From contig CBDCAC010000008.1 in assembly GCA_965213775.1 (NCBI GenBank), positions 90,939 through 154,938 on the forward strand: a stretch of DNA of 64,000 nucleotides. The letters are read 5' to 3'. Each line of letters opens with the position of its first letter. Position 1 is the first letter of the stretch. Shown here in pieces: positions 17,295 to 25,322 of the stretch. The stretch comes from Lichenicoccus sp965213775. Its GTDB lineage: Bacteria; Pseudomonadota; Alphaproteobacteria; Acetobacterales; Acetobacteraceae. A model generated the notes under the pieces. It was not told the origin of the DNA, searched no databases, and saw only the letters and a list, made by a program, of their open reading frames with translations. The translations under genes and the position numbers were made by a program.

Positions 17295-18218
17295 ATGGGT
17301 GCCGACCGATTGTGGCGCGGCGTCGTCGGCCTGCTGCTGGCTCTCGGCGCAGCGGGTCCGGCACCGGTTGAGCTGAGCGACAGCCGGCTCGCCTCCCCCC
17401 GGGCTGGTGCGGAATCGCTCGCGACCTCGCAGGACCGGTCGGCTCGGCTGACCGTCCCGGTGCTGATCGACGGCCATGGCCCCTATCCGTTCGTGGTCGA
17501 TACCGGCGCCAACCGCTCGGTGATATCGCGAGAGCTCGCGCTCACCCTGAGGCTTCCGCCGGGGCCTCGGGTGGCGCTCGACGACGCGCTGGCGCGCGAG
17601 CGCGTGGACACCGTGCTGATCGACCGCCTCGATGTCGGCCGCCGGCAGATCCGGGCGGTGGACGCGCCGGTGCTTCCGGCCGGCGATCTCGGCGCCGACG
17701 GCATGCTCGGCCTCGACAGCCTGCGCGGCCAGCACGTGGTGCTGGATTTCGAGGGCAAGCGGCTGCTGGTGGCGCCGTCCGGCGAGGCGGACGACTTCAC
17801 CGCCGCCGCCACGATCGTCGAGGGCCGCCGGCGTTTCGGCCAGCTGGTGCTGGTCGACGCGCAGAGCCAGGCCAGGCCGATCTTCGTCATCCTGGATTCC
17901 GGGGCGCAGAACACGATCGGCAACGCCGCCCTGCGCCGGCTGATGCGTTTCGCGGACGGGCGCGCCAAGCTGCCGGTGGAGCGGCTGATCAGCGTGACCG
18001 GCAAGCAGACATCCGCCGAGATCGACGAGATGCCCGAGCTCCGGCTCGGCGAGGTCACCATCCAGCATGCGCCGGTCGCCTATGCCAGCCTGCACACCTT
18101 CACCCAGTTCGGCCTCGACGACCGGCCGGCGCTGCTGCTCGGGATGGACGTGCTGCGGGTGTTCCGCAGCGTCTCGATCGATTTCCGCAGGCGCGAGGCG
18201 CTGTTCGTGCTTCGCTGA
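17295..18218 (+). CDS. Two-lobed retropepsin-like aspartic protease, secreted
   Basis: A 307-residue protein with an N-terminal hydrophobic segment (WRGVVGLLLALGAAGPA) that looks like a signal peptide or anchor. It has two aspartic protease motifs in one chain: VVDTGANRSVIS (D69) and ILDSGAQNTIGN (D201). Each is followed by the hydrophobic-Gly psi-loop element, DGMLGLDSLRG and LLLGMDVLRVF. Bacterial retropepsin-like proteins usually carry one motif per chain and dimerise. Here an internal duplication would give a pepsin-like pseudo-dimer in one polypeptide, presumably periplasmic. A GGGAGAG ribosome-binding site precedes the ATG. Confidence 0.8.
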   Translation: MGADRLWRGVVGLLLALGAAGPAPVELSDSRLASPRAGAESLATSQDRSARLTVPVLIDGHGPYPFVVDTGANRSVISRELALTLRLPPGPRVALDDALARERVDTVLIDRLDVGRRQIRAVDAPVLPAGDLGADGMLGLDSLRGQHVVLDFEGKRLLVAPSGEADDFTAAATIVEGRRRFGQLVLVDAQSQARPIFVILDSGAQNTIGNAALRRLMRFADGRAKLPVERLISVTGKQTSAEIDEMPELRLGEVTIQHAPVAYASLHTFTQFGLDDRPALLLGMDVLRVFRSVSIDFRRREALFVLR

Positions 18219-18232
18219 GCCGCCGGCGCGGC

Positions 18233-19078
18233 TCAGTGCGGCTCGGCGCGGTCCCGGAACGAGGAGCGCGGATAGACACCGAGGATGCGGACCTCGTCGG
18301 AGAAGAAGCGCAGCTCGTCGAGCGCGCGCCGCAGCTTCAGATCGTCCGGATGGCCGTCCACGTCGGCCATGAACTGGGTCGCGGTGAAGGTGCCGTCGAG
18401 CATGTAGCTCTCCAGTCGGGTCATGTTGACGCCGTTGGTGGCGAAGCCGCCCATCGCCTTGTAGAGTGCGGCCGGGACATTGCCGACGCGAAACAGGATT
18501 GTCGTCATCGTGCCCGGCGTCCCGGCGACCGGCGGCCGCGGCGCGCGGGCGGCGACGTAGAAGCGCGTGGTGTTGTGCGCGGCGTCCTCGACGTTGCGGC
18601 GCAGGATCTGCAGCCCGTGCAGCTCGGCGGCCAGCGACGAGGCCACCGCGGCCTCCTCCCGGCGGCCCCAGCGCGCGACCAGTGCCGCGGCGCCCGCGGT
18701 GTCCGCCTCGATCACCGCGATCAGCCCGAGCTCGCGGATCAGGCGGCGCACCTGGCCCATCGCCACCGGATGGGTGTGCAGGCGCTTGAGCTCCGAGATC
18801 GAGGTGCCGGGCAGCCCGATCAGGCAGTGCTCCACGCGCTGGAAATGCTCGCCCACGATGTGCAGCCCGGCCTCGGGCAGCAGGGCGTGGATGTCGGGCA
18901 CCCGCCCGGCGAGGCTGTTCTCGCAGGCCAGCATGCCGAGTTCGGCGCCGCCGTCGTGCACGATCTCGATCGCGGTGGCGAAGCTGTCGCACGGCACCGT
19001 CTGCCAGCCCGGATAGGCGGTGCGGCAGGCGAGGTCGGAGTAGGCGCCGGGCTCGCCCTGGAAGGCGATGCGGCTCAC
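18233..19078 (-). CDS. pheA: Prephenate dehydratase
   Basis: A 281-residue monofunctional prephenate dehydratase, converting prephenate to phenylpyruvate in phenylalanine synthesis. It begins SRIAFQGEPGAYSDLACRTAYP, has ENSLAGRV and the catalytic AHNTTRFYV motif, and ends in an ACT regulatory domain (TTILFRVGNVPAALYKAM...TRLESYML), so feedback control by phenylalanine is expected. There is no chorismate mutase domain. The GTG start at 19078 overlaps the kdsB stop (GTGA). The cytochrome c - kdsB - pheA neighbourhood is common in Rhodospirillales. Confidence 0.94.
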   Translation of the reverse strand: MSRIAFQGEPGAYSDLACRTAYPGWQTVPCDSFATAIEIVHDGGAELGMLACENSLAGRVPDIHALLPEAGLHIVGEHFQRVEHCLIGLPGTSISELKRLHTHPVAMGQVRRLIRELGLIAVIEADTAGAAALVARWGRREEAAVASSLAAELHGLQILRRNVEDAAHNTTRFYVAARAPRPPVAGTPGTMTTILFRVGNVPAALYKAMGGFATNGVNMTRLESYMLDGTFTATQFMADVDGHPDDLKLRRALDELRFFSDEVRILGVYPRSSFRDRAEPH

Positions 19079-19833
19079 GCGCGGCCGCCGGATGCTGCCA
19101 GCCGACCGCGCGCGCGCGCGAGATCCGCCGGCGTATCCACTCCGAACGGCGCCTCGGTCACGCGCGCGGCGCCGATCCGCAGGCCCGCCTCCAGGGCGCG
19201 AAGCTGCTCCAGCTTCTCGCGCCGCTCCAGCGCGCTCTCCGGCAGGGCCACGAAGCGGTCGAGTGCGGCGCGCCGATAGGCATACACGCCGATATGATGC
19301 CACTGCGGCCCGTCGCCCCACGGGATCGCGGCACGCGAGAAATACAGCACAGCCGCACTCGAAGCCCCCGGCGCGAAAGCGCAGGCCGCCTTGACCACGG
19401 AGGCGGCGGCGGCTTCCCGCGGGTCGGTGATCGGCGTCACCAGGGTAGCGATGTCGAAGCCGGGGTCGACGTCGGGGTCGTCCAGCGGCGTCAGCACCGC
19501 CCGCAGGTCGCCGGGCGGCAATCCGGGCAGGTCGCCCTGGAGGTTGATGATCACGTCGTGCGCGCCGGCGGGATCGAGCAGCCGCGCCGCGGCCTGCACG
19601 CGGTCGGATCCGGAGGGCAGCTCGGGCGGGGTCATCACCACCCGGCCGCCGGCGGCGCGCACCACCGCCGCCACCTCCGCATCGCAGGCGGCCACCGCCA
19701 CCGGCCCGATCGCGGCAAGGCGAGCGCGCTCCAGCACGTGCAGGATCATCGGGCGGCCGGCGATCTCGGCGAGCGGCTTGCCCGGCAGGCGCGTCGACGC
19801 CATCCGGGCGGGGATCAGCACCAAGGGGTTCAT
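19075..19833 (-). CDS. kdsB: 3-deoxy-manno-octulosonate cytidylyltransferase
   Basis: A 252-residue CMP-KDO synthetase, activating KDO with CTP for lipopolysaccharide inner core synthesis. The start MNPLVLIPARMASTRLPGKP is the nucleotide-binding signature. Further motifs are LPSGSDRV, VIINLQGDLPGL and HHIGVYAYRRAALDRF, with REKLEQLRALEAG near the C-terminus. Length matches the family. The ATG at 19833 is the start: the open frame continues upstream but loses similarity. The gene indicates a Gram-negative outer membrane with KDO-containing LPS. Confidence 0.95.
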   Translation of the reverse strand: MNPLVLIPARMASTRLPGKPLAEIAGRPMILHVLERARLAAIGPVAVAACDAEVAAVVRAAGGRVVMTPPELPSGSDRVQAAARLLDPAGAHDVIINLQGDLPGLPPGDLRAVLTPLDDPDVDPGFDIATLVTPITDPREAAAASVVKAACAFAPGASSAAVLYFSRAAIPWGDGPQWHHIGVYAYRRAALDRFVALPESALERREKLEQLRALEAGLRIGAARVTEAPFGVDTPADLARARGRLAASGGRA

Positions 19834-20011
19834 CAAGTCGGCGGCGGCTCGGCTGTGGGGCTGGGTCGCGATTGCCGCCCGGCGAGGCTTCACATCGCGT
19901 CGGCGGCACCTTAGGAACGTGTCGCGGACAGCGCAACCGCGAGCCCGGGGGTGCGCTGAGGGACGGCCGGGCGCATATCCGGCGAGGGCGGCAAGGGATC
20001 GGCCGGACGGC

Positions 20012-21046
20012 ATGGACAGCACCGAACTGAACAAGATCATGGCGGCGTTCCTCACCGCCGGCATCGTCTTCGGCCTGGGCGGCGTGCTCGGGGGCAAGCT
20101 GATCCATTCCGAGCATCCCGAGAAACCTGCCTTCGTCATCGCCAGCGCCCTGCCCGAGGGCGTCCCCGCCGGTCCCAAGCAGGTGCCGATCGCGGCCCTG
20201 CTGGCGAGTGCCGACCCCGCCCGCGGCGGCGACGACGCGGCCAGGCAGTGCGCGTCGTGCCACAGCTTCACCAAGGGCGGCGCCACCCTGGTCGGGCCCA
20301 ACCTCTACAACGTGATCGGCTCGCCGATCGCCGAGACCGCGGGCTACGAATTCTCCTCCGCCCTGAAGGCGCACAAGGGCAAGTGGAGCTTCGAGGAGAT
20401 GAGCGCCTGGCTCAAGGACCCTAAGGGCTACGCGGCCGGCACCAAGATGGCCTTCGCCGGCATCAACAGCGACAAGCAGCGCGCCGACGTGGTCGACTAC
20501 CTGCACACCCTGTCCGACAGCCCGTTGCCGCTGCCGCCGGTGCCCAAGCAGGCTCCGGCCCAGGCCCCGGGGGCGGCGGTGGCCGATAATGGCGCGCCGG
20601 CCTCGGCGGCGGCCTCCGGCCCCACCTTCGTCGACTTGGTCCGCACCGCCGACGTGGGGGTCGGCCAGCAGGCCTCGCAGCGCTATTGCGGCGCCTGCCA
20701 CAGCTTCGACCAGGGAGGCTCCAACATGGTCGGGCCGAACCTGTACGGGGTTGTCAACAAGGCGATCGCGATGAAGGCGGGCTACAGCTACTCGGCGGCG
20801 TTGAAGGCCAAGCATGCCGCCTGGACCTACGACAACCTCAATGCCTGGCTGGTCGACCCCAAGGGCTATGCGCCGGGCACCAAGATGAGCTTCGCCGGCA
20901 TCCCCAGCGAGAAGCAGCGGGCCGCCGTGGTCGCCTACCTGCGCAGCCTGGCGCCGAACCCGGCGCCGCTTCCCGGCAGCGGGCCCGGCGGCGCCGACGC
21001 GGCCGGGCAGAAGGCGGCCAGCAACCAGAAGGCGGCCAGCAAATAG
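20012..21046 (+). CDS. Membrane-anchored di-heme cytochrome c (tandem c2-like domains)
   Basis: A 344-residue protein with an uncleaved-looking N-terminal membrane helix (about residues 9-28, IMAAFLTAGIVFGLGGVLGG) and two cytochrome c domains. Each has a heme motif, CASCH and CGACH, preceded by RQ or QR and followed by VGPNLYNV or VGPNLYGV. Each also has a distal Met region, GTKMAFAGI and GTKMSFAGI. The two domains are clearly a duplication. An Ala/Pro-rich linker separates them and a Gly/Ala/Lys tail ends the chain. It probably carries electrons in the periplasm between respiratory complexes. It is divergent from kdsB and is followed by hisN, which begins within about 20 bp of its stop. Confidence 0.9.
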   Translation: MDSTELNKIMAAFLTAGIVFGLGGVLGGKLIHSEHPEKPAFVIASALPEGVPAGPKQVPIAALLASADPARGGDDAARQCASCHSFTKGGATLVGPNLYNVIGSPIAETAGYEFSSALKAHKGKWSFEEMSAWLKDPKGYAAGTKMAFAGINSDKQRADVVDYLHTLSDSPLPLPPVPKQAPAQAPGAAVADNGAPASAAASGPTFVDLVRTADVGVGQQASQRYCGACHSFDQGGSNMVGPNLYGVVNKAIAMKAGYSYSAALKAKHAAWTYDNLNAWLVDPKGYAPGTKMSFAGIPSEKQRAAVVAYLRSLAPNPAPLPGSGPGGADAAGQKAASNQKAASK

Positions 21047-21063
21047 CCGTCCCGCCGCCGGAC

Positions 21064-21867
21064 CTGCCTCTGCCCGACGAATGGCTGGCCGCGGCCACGG
21101 CGGCGGCGGACGTGGCCGGCTGCGTCATCCGCCCGTTCTTCCGGATGCCGCTCGACCCCGACAACAAGGCCGACGACAGCCCGGTCACCATCGCCGACCG
21201 CAGCGCCGAGCGGGCGATGCGCGCGGTGCTCGCCGAACGCCTGCCGGAGCACGGCATCCTCGGCGAGGAGTTCGGCCTGGAGCGGCCGCACGCGCGCTGG
21301 CGCTGGGTGCTCGACCCGCTGGACGGCACCCGCGCCTTCATCACCGGCCGGCCGAGCTTCGGCGTGCTGGTGGCGCTGCTGCAGGACGGGATACCGAGGC
21401 TCGGCGTGATCGACCAGCCGATCACCCGCGAGCGCTGGATCGGGCTCTCCGGCCAGCCGACCCGGTTCCTCTCGGCGATCCTGCCGGGCACCGCGCGCAC
21501 CCGGCGCTGCGCCGGGCTCGCCCGCGCCGAGCTCTCCTGCACCGCGCCGGAGATGCTGGAGCCGCCGTACGAGGCACGCTGGCGCGGCCTGCGATCGTCG
21601 GTGCGGCGCGCCTCCTGGGGCGGCGACTGCTACGCCTATGGACTGCTGGCCCTGGGTCAGCTCGACGTCATCGCCGAATGCGGCATGAAGCCGTGGGACT
21701 GGGCGGCGCTGGTTGCGGTGATCGAAGGTGCGGGCGGCCGCATCACTGACTGGCAGGGACATCCGCTGCGCCAGGACGGCGACGGCACCGTGCTCGCGGT
21801 GGGCGATCCGGCGCTGCTGGCGCCGGCGGTGGAGGCGCTGGCGGGCGGGGCGAAGAGAGCTGGCTGA
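21064..21867 (+). CDS. hisN: Histidinol-phosphatase, inositol monophosphatase family (start uncertain)
   Basis: About 267 residues of the IMPase superfamily, HisN type, which dephosphorylates histidinol phosphate in histidine synthesis. Metal-binding motifs are visible: GEEFG, LDPLDGTRAFITGRPSF, and WDWAAL near the C-terminus, with ILAEC-like VIAECGMKP before it. The conserved region begins LPLPDEWLAAATAAADVAG. No ATG, GTG or TTG lies in frame close upstream; the nearest candidates are CTG codons at 21064 and 21070, just after the cytochrome c stop. I used 21064 provisionally. It may be translationally coupled to the cytochrome gene, or a base may be wrong here. Confidence 0.82.
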   Translation: MPLPDEWLAAATAAADVAGCVIRPFFRMPLDPDNKADDSPVTIADRSAERAMRAVLAERLPEHGILGEEFGLERPHARWRWVLDPLDGTRAFITGRPSFGVLVALLQDGIPRLGVIDQPITRERWIGLSGQPTRFLSAILPGTARTRRCAGLARAELSCTAPEMLEPPYEARWRGLRSSVRRASWGGDCYAYGLLALGQLDVIAECGMKPWDWAALVAVIEGAGGRITDWQGHPLRQDGDGTVLAVGDPALLAPAVEALAGGAKRAG

Positions 21868-21956
21868 GCGGATGGCAGCCATACCGGCCGATACGCTGGA
21901 AAGCTGGCCCGCACTCGGCTAACCCGTGCCGTCGGGCAGCAGGAACGGAACGATCG

Positions 21957-23204
21957 ATGCCGAGCGAGCTCTCCCTGCCCAAGGACCGGATCAGGATGCT
22001 GCTGCTGGAAGGCGTGCACGAGAGCGCCGTCGGCCTGCTGGTCGCGTCCGGCTATTCCAACATCACCCGCCTGCCCGGCGCTCTCGAGGGCGAGGCGCTG
22101 CGGGAGGCGCTGGAGGGCGTGCACGTGCTCGGCATCCGCTCGCGCACCCAGCTCACGCCCACGGTGATCGAGGCGGCGCGCAAGCTGATCGCGGTGGGCT
22201 GCTTCTGCATCGGCACCAACCAGGTGGCGCTCGCCGAGGCGCGCGCACGCGGCATCCCGGTGTTCAACGCGCCCTACAGCAACACGCGCTCGGTGGCCGA
22301 GCTGGTGATCGGCGAGATCATCATGCTGATGCGGCGCATCTTCCCCAAGTCGGTCGCGGCGCATGACGGGGTCTGGGACAAGTCCGCCGCCCGCAGCTGG
22401 GAGGTGCGCGGCAAGACGCTGGGCATCGTCGGCTACGGCAGCATCGGCAGCCAGCTCTCGGTGCTGGCCGAGGCGCTGGGCATGCGCGTCATCTATCACG
22501 ACGTGATCGACAAGCTCGGGCACGGCAATGCCGGCGCCGCCGCCACGCTGGACGCGCTGCTGGCGCAGAGCGACGTGGTCAGCCTGCACGTCCCGCAGAC
22601 CCCCGAGACGCGCGGCCTGATCGGCGCCGTCCAGATCGGCCGGATGAAGCCGGGCAGCTTCCTGCTCAACAACGCGCGCGGCCAGGTGGTGGACCTCGCC
22701 GCACTCGCCGAGGCGCTGCGCGCCGGCCACCTGCTGGGGGCCGCGATCGACGTGTTCCCCGAAGAGCCGAGCAGCAACGCCGAGCGCTTCACGAGCCCGC
22801 TGCAGGGCCTCGACAACGTGATCCTGACCCCGCACATCGGCGGCTCGACGGCCGAAGCCCAGGACCGCATCGGCGTCGAGGTCGCGCGCAAGCTGATCGC
22901 CTACAGCGACGTCGGCGCCACCTTGGGTGCGGTCAACTTCCCCGAGGTGCAGCTTCCGGCGCGTCCGCGCGGCACCCGCTTCATGCACGTGCACCACAAC
23001 GTCCCCGGCATGCTCGGCAAGATCAACGACATCTTCTCCAGTGCCGGCATCAACATCGCCGCCCAGTATCTCGAGACCGACGCCGAGATCGGCTACGTCG
23101 TGGTCGAGGCCGACACCGACCGCGAGGACGCGACACTGATCCTCGAGGCGCTGCGCTCGCTGGACAGCACCATCCGGGCTCGGCTGCTTTATCAGCGGCG
23201 GTAG
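21957..23204 (+). CDS. serA: D-3-phosphoglycerate dehydrogenase
   Basis: A 415-residue SerA with an ACT domain, catalysing the first step of serine synthesis. It follows the E. coli-type layout: GIRSRTQLTP, the NAD-binding GIVGYGSIGSQLSVLAE, active-site residues in NNARGQVVD, PEEP and LTPHIGGST (His with the upstream Glu/Arg), then a C-terminal ACT domain (HHNVPGMLGKINDIFSSAGINI). The ACT domain implies allosteric feedback by serine. The ATG at 21957 begins the family's PKDRIRMLLLEGVHESA segment. The gene ends in a complete palindromic repeat element. Confidence 0.95.
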   Translation: MPSELSLPKDRIRMLLLEGVHESAVGLLVASGYSNITRLPGALEGEALREALEGVHVLGIRSRTQLTPTVIEAARKLIAVGCFCIGTNQVALAEARARGIPVFNAPYSNTRSVAELVIGEIIMLMRRIFPKSVAAHDGVWDKSAARSWEVRGKTLGIVGYGSIGSQLSVLAEALGMRVIYHDVIDKLGHGNAGAAATLDALLAQSDVVSLHVPQTPETRGLIGAVQIGRMKPGSFLLNNARGQVVDLAALAEALRAGHLLGAAIDVFPEEPSSNAERFTSPLQGLDNVILTPHIGGSTAEAQDRIGVEVARKLIAYSDVGATLGAVNFPEVQLPARPRGTRFMHVHHNVPGMLGKINDIFSSAGINIAAQYLETDAEIGYVVVEADTDREDATLILEALRSLDSTIRARLLYQRR

Positions 23205-23323
23205 CAAGGCCAGGGCGCTGCCCTGGACCCGCTCAAGGCTGAGCCTTAAGAATCCATTTAATAAATCGGTGTCCAGAGGCGACAGCCTTTGGCGGGTCGG
23301 GGCAGAGCCCGGGCTTTCTTTGC
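23204..23323. repeat. Dispersed palindromic element, complete copy 3
   Basis: A 120 bp element immediately after serA. The left half runs GCAAGGCCAGGGCGCTGCCC then TGGACCCGC and CAAGGCTGAGCCTTAAG. The core is ATCCATTTAATAAATCGG. The right half repeats the same order inverted, ending GGGGCAGAGCCCGGGCTTTC. Four hairpins can form. It may terminate serA transcription. Confidence 0.8.
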
Positions 23324-23447
23324 ACGCGTCCGCGAGCCCCCGTGTCCAAGATTAAAGCGCGGAAACGCCGCCGCGCGCCGTCAATCCTTCTTTAAGCAAA
23401 CCCGGTCATGATTCCGGACGGGCCATGACGGCTCCCGGAGCCTGCCC

Positions 23448-24941
23448 ATGTCGATCGCCCGCGTCCGCAGCTTCGCCTTCTCGGGGATCGACGCCGTGCC
23501 GGTGGAGGTCCAGGTGCAGATCTCCAACGGACTGCCGGCGTTCCTGATCGTCGGGCTCGCGGACAAGGCGGTGGCGGAAGCGCGCGAGCGGGTGCGCGCG
23601 GCGCTGACGGCGATGAGCCTGGCGCTGCCGCCCAAGCGCATCCTGATCAACCTGGCGCCGGCCGACCTGCAGAAGGAAGGCAGCCATTTCGACCTCGCGA
23701 TCGCGCTCGGGGTGCTGTCGGCGATGGACGTGCTGCCGCGCGACGAGGTGGCCGGCTACGCCGCCATCGGCGAGCTCTCGCTCGACGGGCGGATCAACCC
23801 GGTCACCGGCGTGCTGCCGGCGGCACTCGGCGCCAGCGCGCTGTCGCTGGGGCTGGTGTGCGCGGCGCAGCAGGGCGGCGAGGCGGCCTGGGGCGGCGAG
23901 ATCGAGGTGCTGGCGGCGCCGGACCTGCTCTCCCTGGTCAATCATTTCCGCGGCACCCAGGTGCTGACCCCGCCGGAACTGCCCGGCCTGGCGCAGCCCG
24001 GCCGGGCACCGGACCTTGCCGACGTGAGGGGAATGGAGACCGCCAAGCGCGCGATCGAGATCAGCGCCGCCGGCGGCCACAGCCTGATGCTGATCGGGCC
24101 ACCCGGTGCGGGAAAATCCATGCTCGCGGCACGCCTGCCCGGGCTGCTCCCGGACCTCTCGGCGGCAGAAGCCCTCGAAGTGAGCGCGATCCACAGCGTC
24201 GCGGGGCTGCTGCACGACGGCAAGCTGGTCATGCGGCCGCCGTTCCGCGAGCCGCATCATTCGGCGAGCCAGGCGGCGATCATCGGCGGCGGGCCGCGCG
24301 CGAAGCCGGGCGAGGTCAGCCTCGCGCACCGCGGCGTGCTGTTCCTCGACGAGATGCCCGAACTGCCGCGGCAATCGCTTGAGGCGTTGCGCGCGCCGAT
24401 CGAGACCGGCCGCACCACGGTCGCACGCGCCGCCGCCCATGTGACCTACCCGGCCCGCTTCCAGCTGGTCGCGGCGATGAACCCGTGCCGCTGCGGCCAT
24501 CTCGGCGATGCCAGCCGGGAGTGCGGACGGGCGCCGAAATGCGGCGAGGACTACATGAGCAAGATCAGCGGCCCGATGCTGGACCGCATCGACCTGTGCG
24601 TGCAGGTGCAGCCGGTGCCGGCGCGCGAGATCGCGCGCGCCCCGGTCGGCGAGAGCAGCGGCACCGTCTCGGCCCGGATCGCGGGCTGCCGCGCGCGCCA
24701 GCATGCGCGTCAGGACGGGCTGTGCAACGCCGAGGCCGGGATCGAGCAGCTCGAGCTGTCGGACGCGGCCCGCGACCTGGCGGAGACCGCGTCCGAGCGG
24801 CTGCGCCTGTCGGCACGCGGCTTCACCCGGATGCTGCGCGTCTCGCGCACCATCGCCGACTTGGCGGAGTGCGGCCAAGTCGAACGCCCGCATGTCGCCG
24901 AGGCGCTGAGCTACCGGCACCGGATCCCCGGCAGGATCTGA
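23448..24941 (+). CDS. comM: YifB/ComM family Mg-chelatase-like AAA+ ATPase
   Basis: A 497-residue protein of the YifB/ComM family, a hexameric helicase that promotes branch migration during natural transformation. The N-terminal lon-protease-like domain starts ARVRSFAFSGIDAVPVEVQVQI. The ATPase has Walker A GPPGAGKSML, Walker B GVLFLDEMPEL, and the characteristic NPCRCGHLGD zinc/insert segment. The C-terminal Mg_chelatase_C helical domain (RGFTRMLRVSRTIADLAE) completes it. Length is normal. Its presence suggests, but does not prove, competence for DNA uptake. Confidence 0.93.
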   Translation: MSIARVRSFAFSGIDAVPVEVQVQISNGLPAFLIVGLADKAVAEARERVRAALTAMSLALPPKRILINLAPADLQKEGSHFDLAIALGVLSAMDVLPRDEVAGYAAIGELSLDGRINPVTGVLPAALGASALSLGLVCAAQQGGEAAWGGEIEVLAAPDLLSLVNHFRGTQVLTPPELPGLAQPGRAPDLADVRGMETAKRAIEISAAGGHSLMLIGPPGAGKSMLAARLPGLLPDLSAAEALEVSAIHSVAGLLHDGKLVMRPPFREPHHSASQAAIIGGGPRAKPGEVSLAHRGVLFLDEMPELPRQSLEALRAPIETGRTTVARAAAHVTYPARFQLVAAMNPCRCGHLGDASRECGRAPKCGEDYMSKISGPMLDRIDLCVQVQPVPAREIARAPVGESSGTVSARIAGCRARQHARQDGLCNAEAGIEQLELSDAARDLAETASERLRLSARGFTRMLRVSRTIADLAECGQVERPHVAEALSYRHRIPGRI

Positions 24942-24972
24942 GATAAGATACAGGACGGTGCCGGAAATCTAC

Positions 24973-24997
24973 GGAACCAAACGGGAACGCAGGCGTT
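24973..24997 (+). promoter_or_regulatory. Putative EcfG (general stress response) promoter
   Basis: GGAAC at 24973-24977 and CGTT at 24994-24997 are separated by exactly 16 bp. This matches the GGAAC-N16/17-CGTT consensus of the alphaproteobacterial general stress sigma factor EcfG. Transcription would start near 25003-25005, just before the DUF3072 gene. Confidence 0.6.
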
Positions 24998-25005
24998 GAC
25001 CCGGC

Positions 25006-25239
25006 ATGACCAGCAAAGACAAGGAAGCGGTGGACGAGCAGGCTTTGCCGTCGAACACCGAGAAAAATCCCGATGACTGGGCGACCGGCGAGGAGAGCAT
25101 GACCGGCGCGCAGCAATCCTACCTCAAGACGCTGAGTGCCGAGGCCGGAGAGGAATTCGATCCTTCCCTGAGCAAGGCGGAAGCCTCCAAGCGCATCGAC
25201 GCGCTGCAGCAGGCGACCGGACGCGGCAAGTCGCACTGA
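25006..25239 (+). CDS. DUF3072 family small protein
   Basis: A 77-residue soluble, acidic protein matching the DUF3072 pattern: NPDDWATGEESMTGAQQSYL, then KTLSAEAGEEFDPSLSKAEA and SKRIDALQ...TGRG. No function is established for the family. An EcfG-type promoter ends 8 bp before the ATG, which would make a transcript starting at that ATG almost leaderless. A second in-frame start, GTG at 25030, has an AAGGAAGC ribosome-binding site at good spacing and would give 69 residues retaining the whole domain. A role in stress physiology is inferred only from the promoter. Confidence 0.85.
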   Translation: MTSKDKEAVDEQALPSNTEKNPDDWATGEESMTGAQQSYLKTLSAEAGEEFDPSLSKAEASKRIDALQQATGRGKSH

Positions 25240-25322
25240 CGGCATGATCGGCGCCCCGCCATCTTATCAACCCAATCCGCTCCGAGAATGCCGCGCGTAA
25301 CTTAGCGACGGACGGGCGGCCG

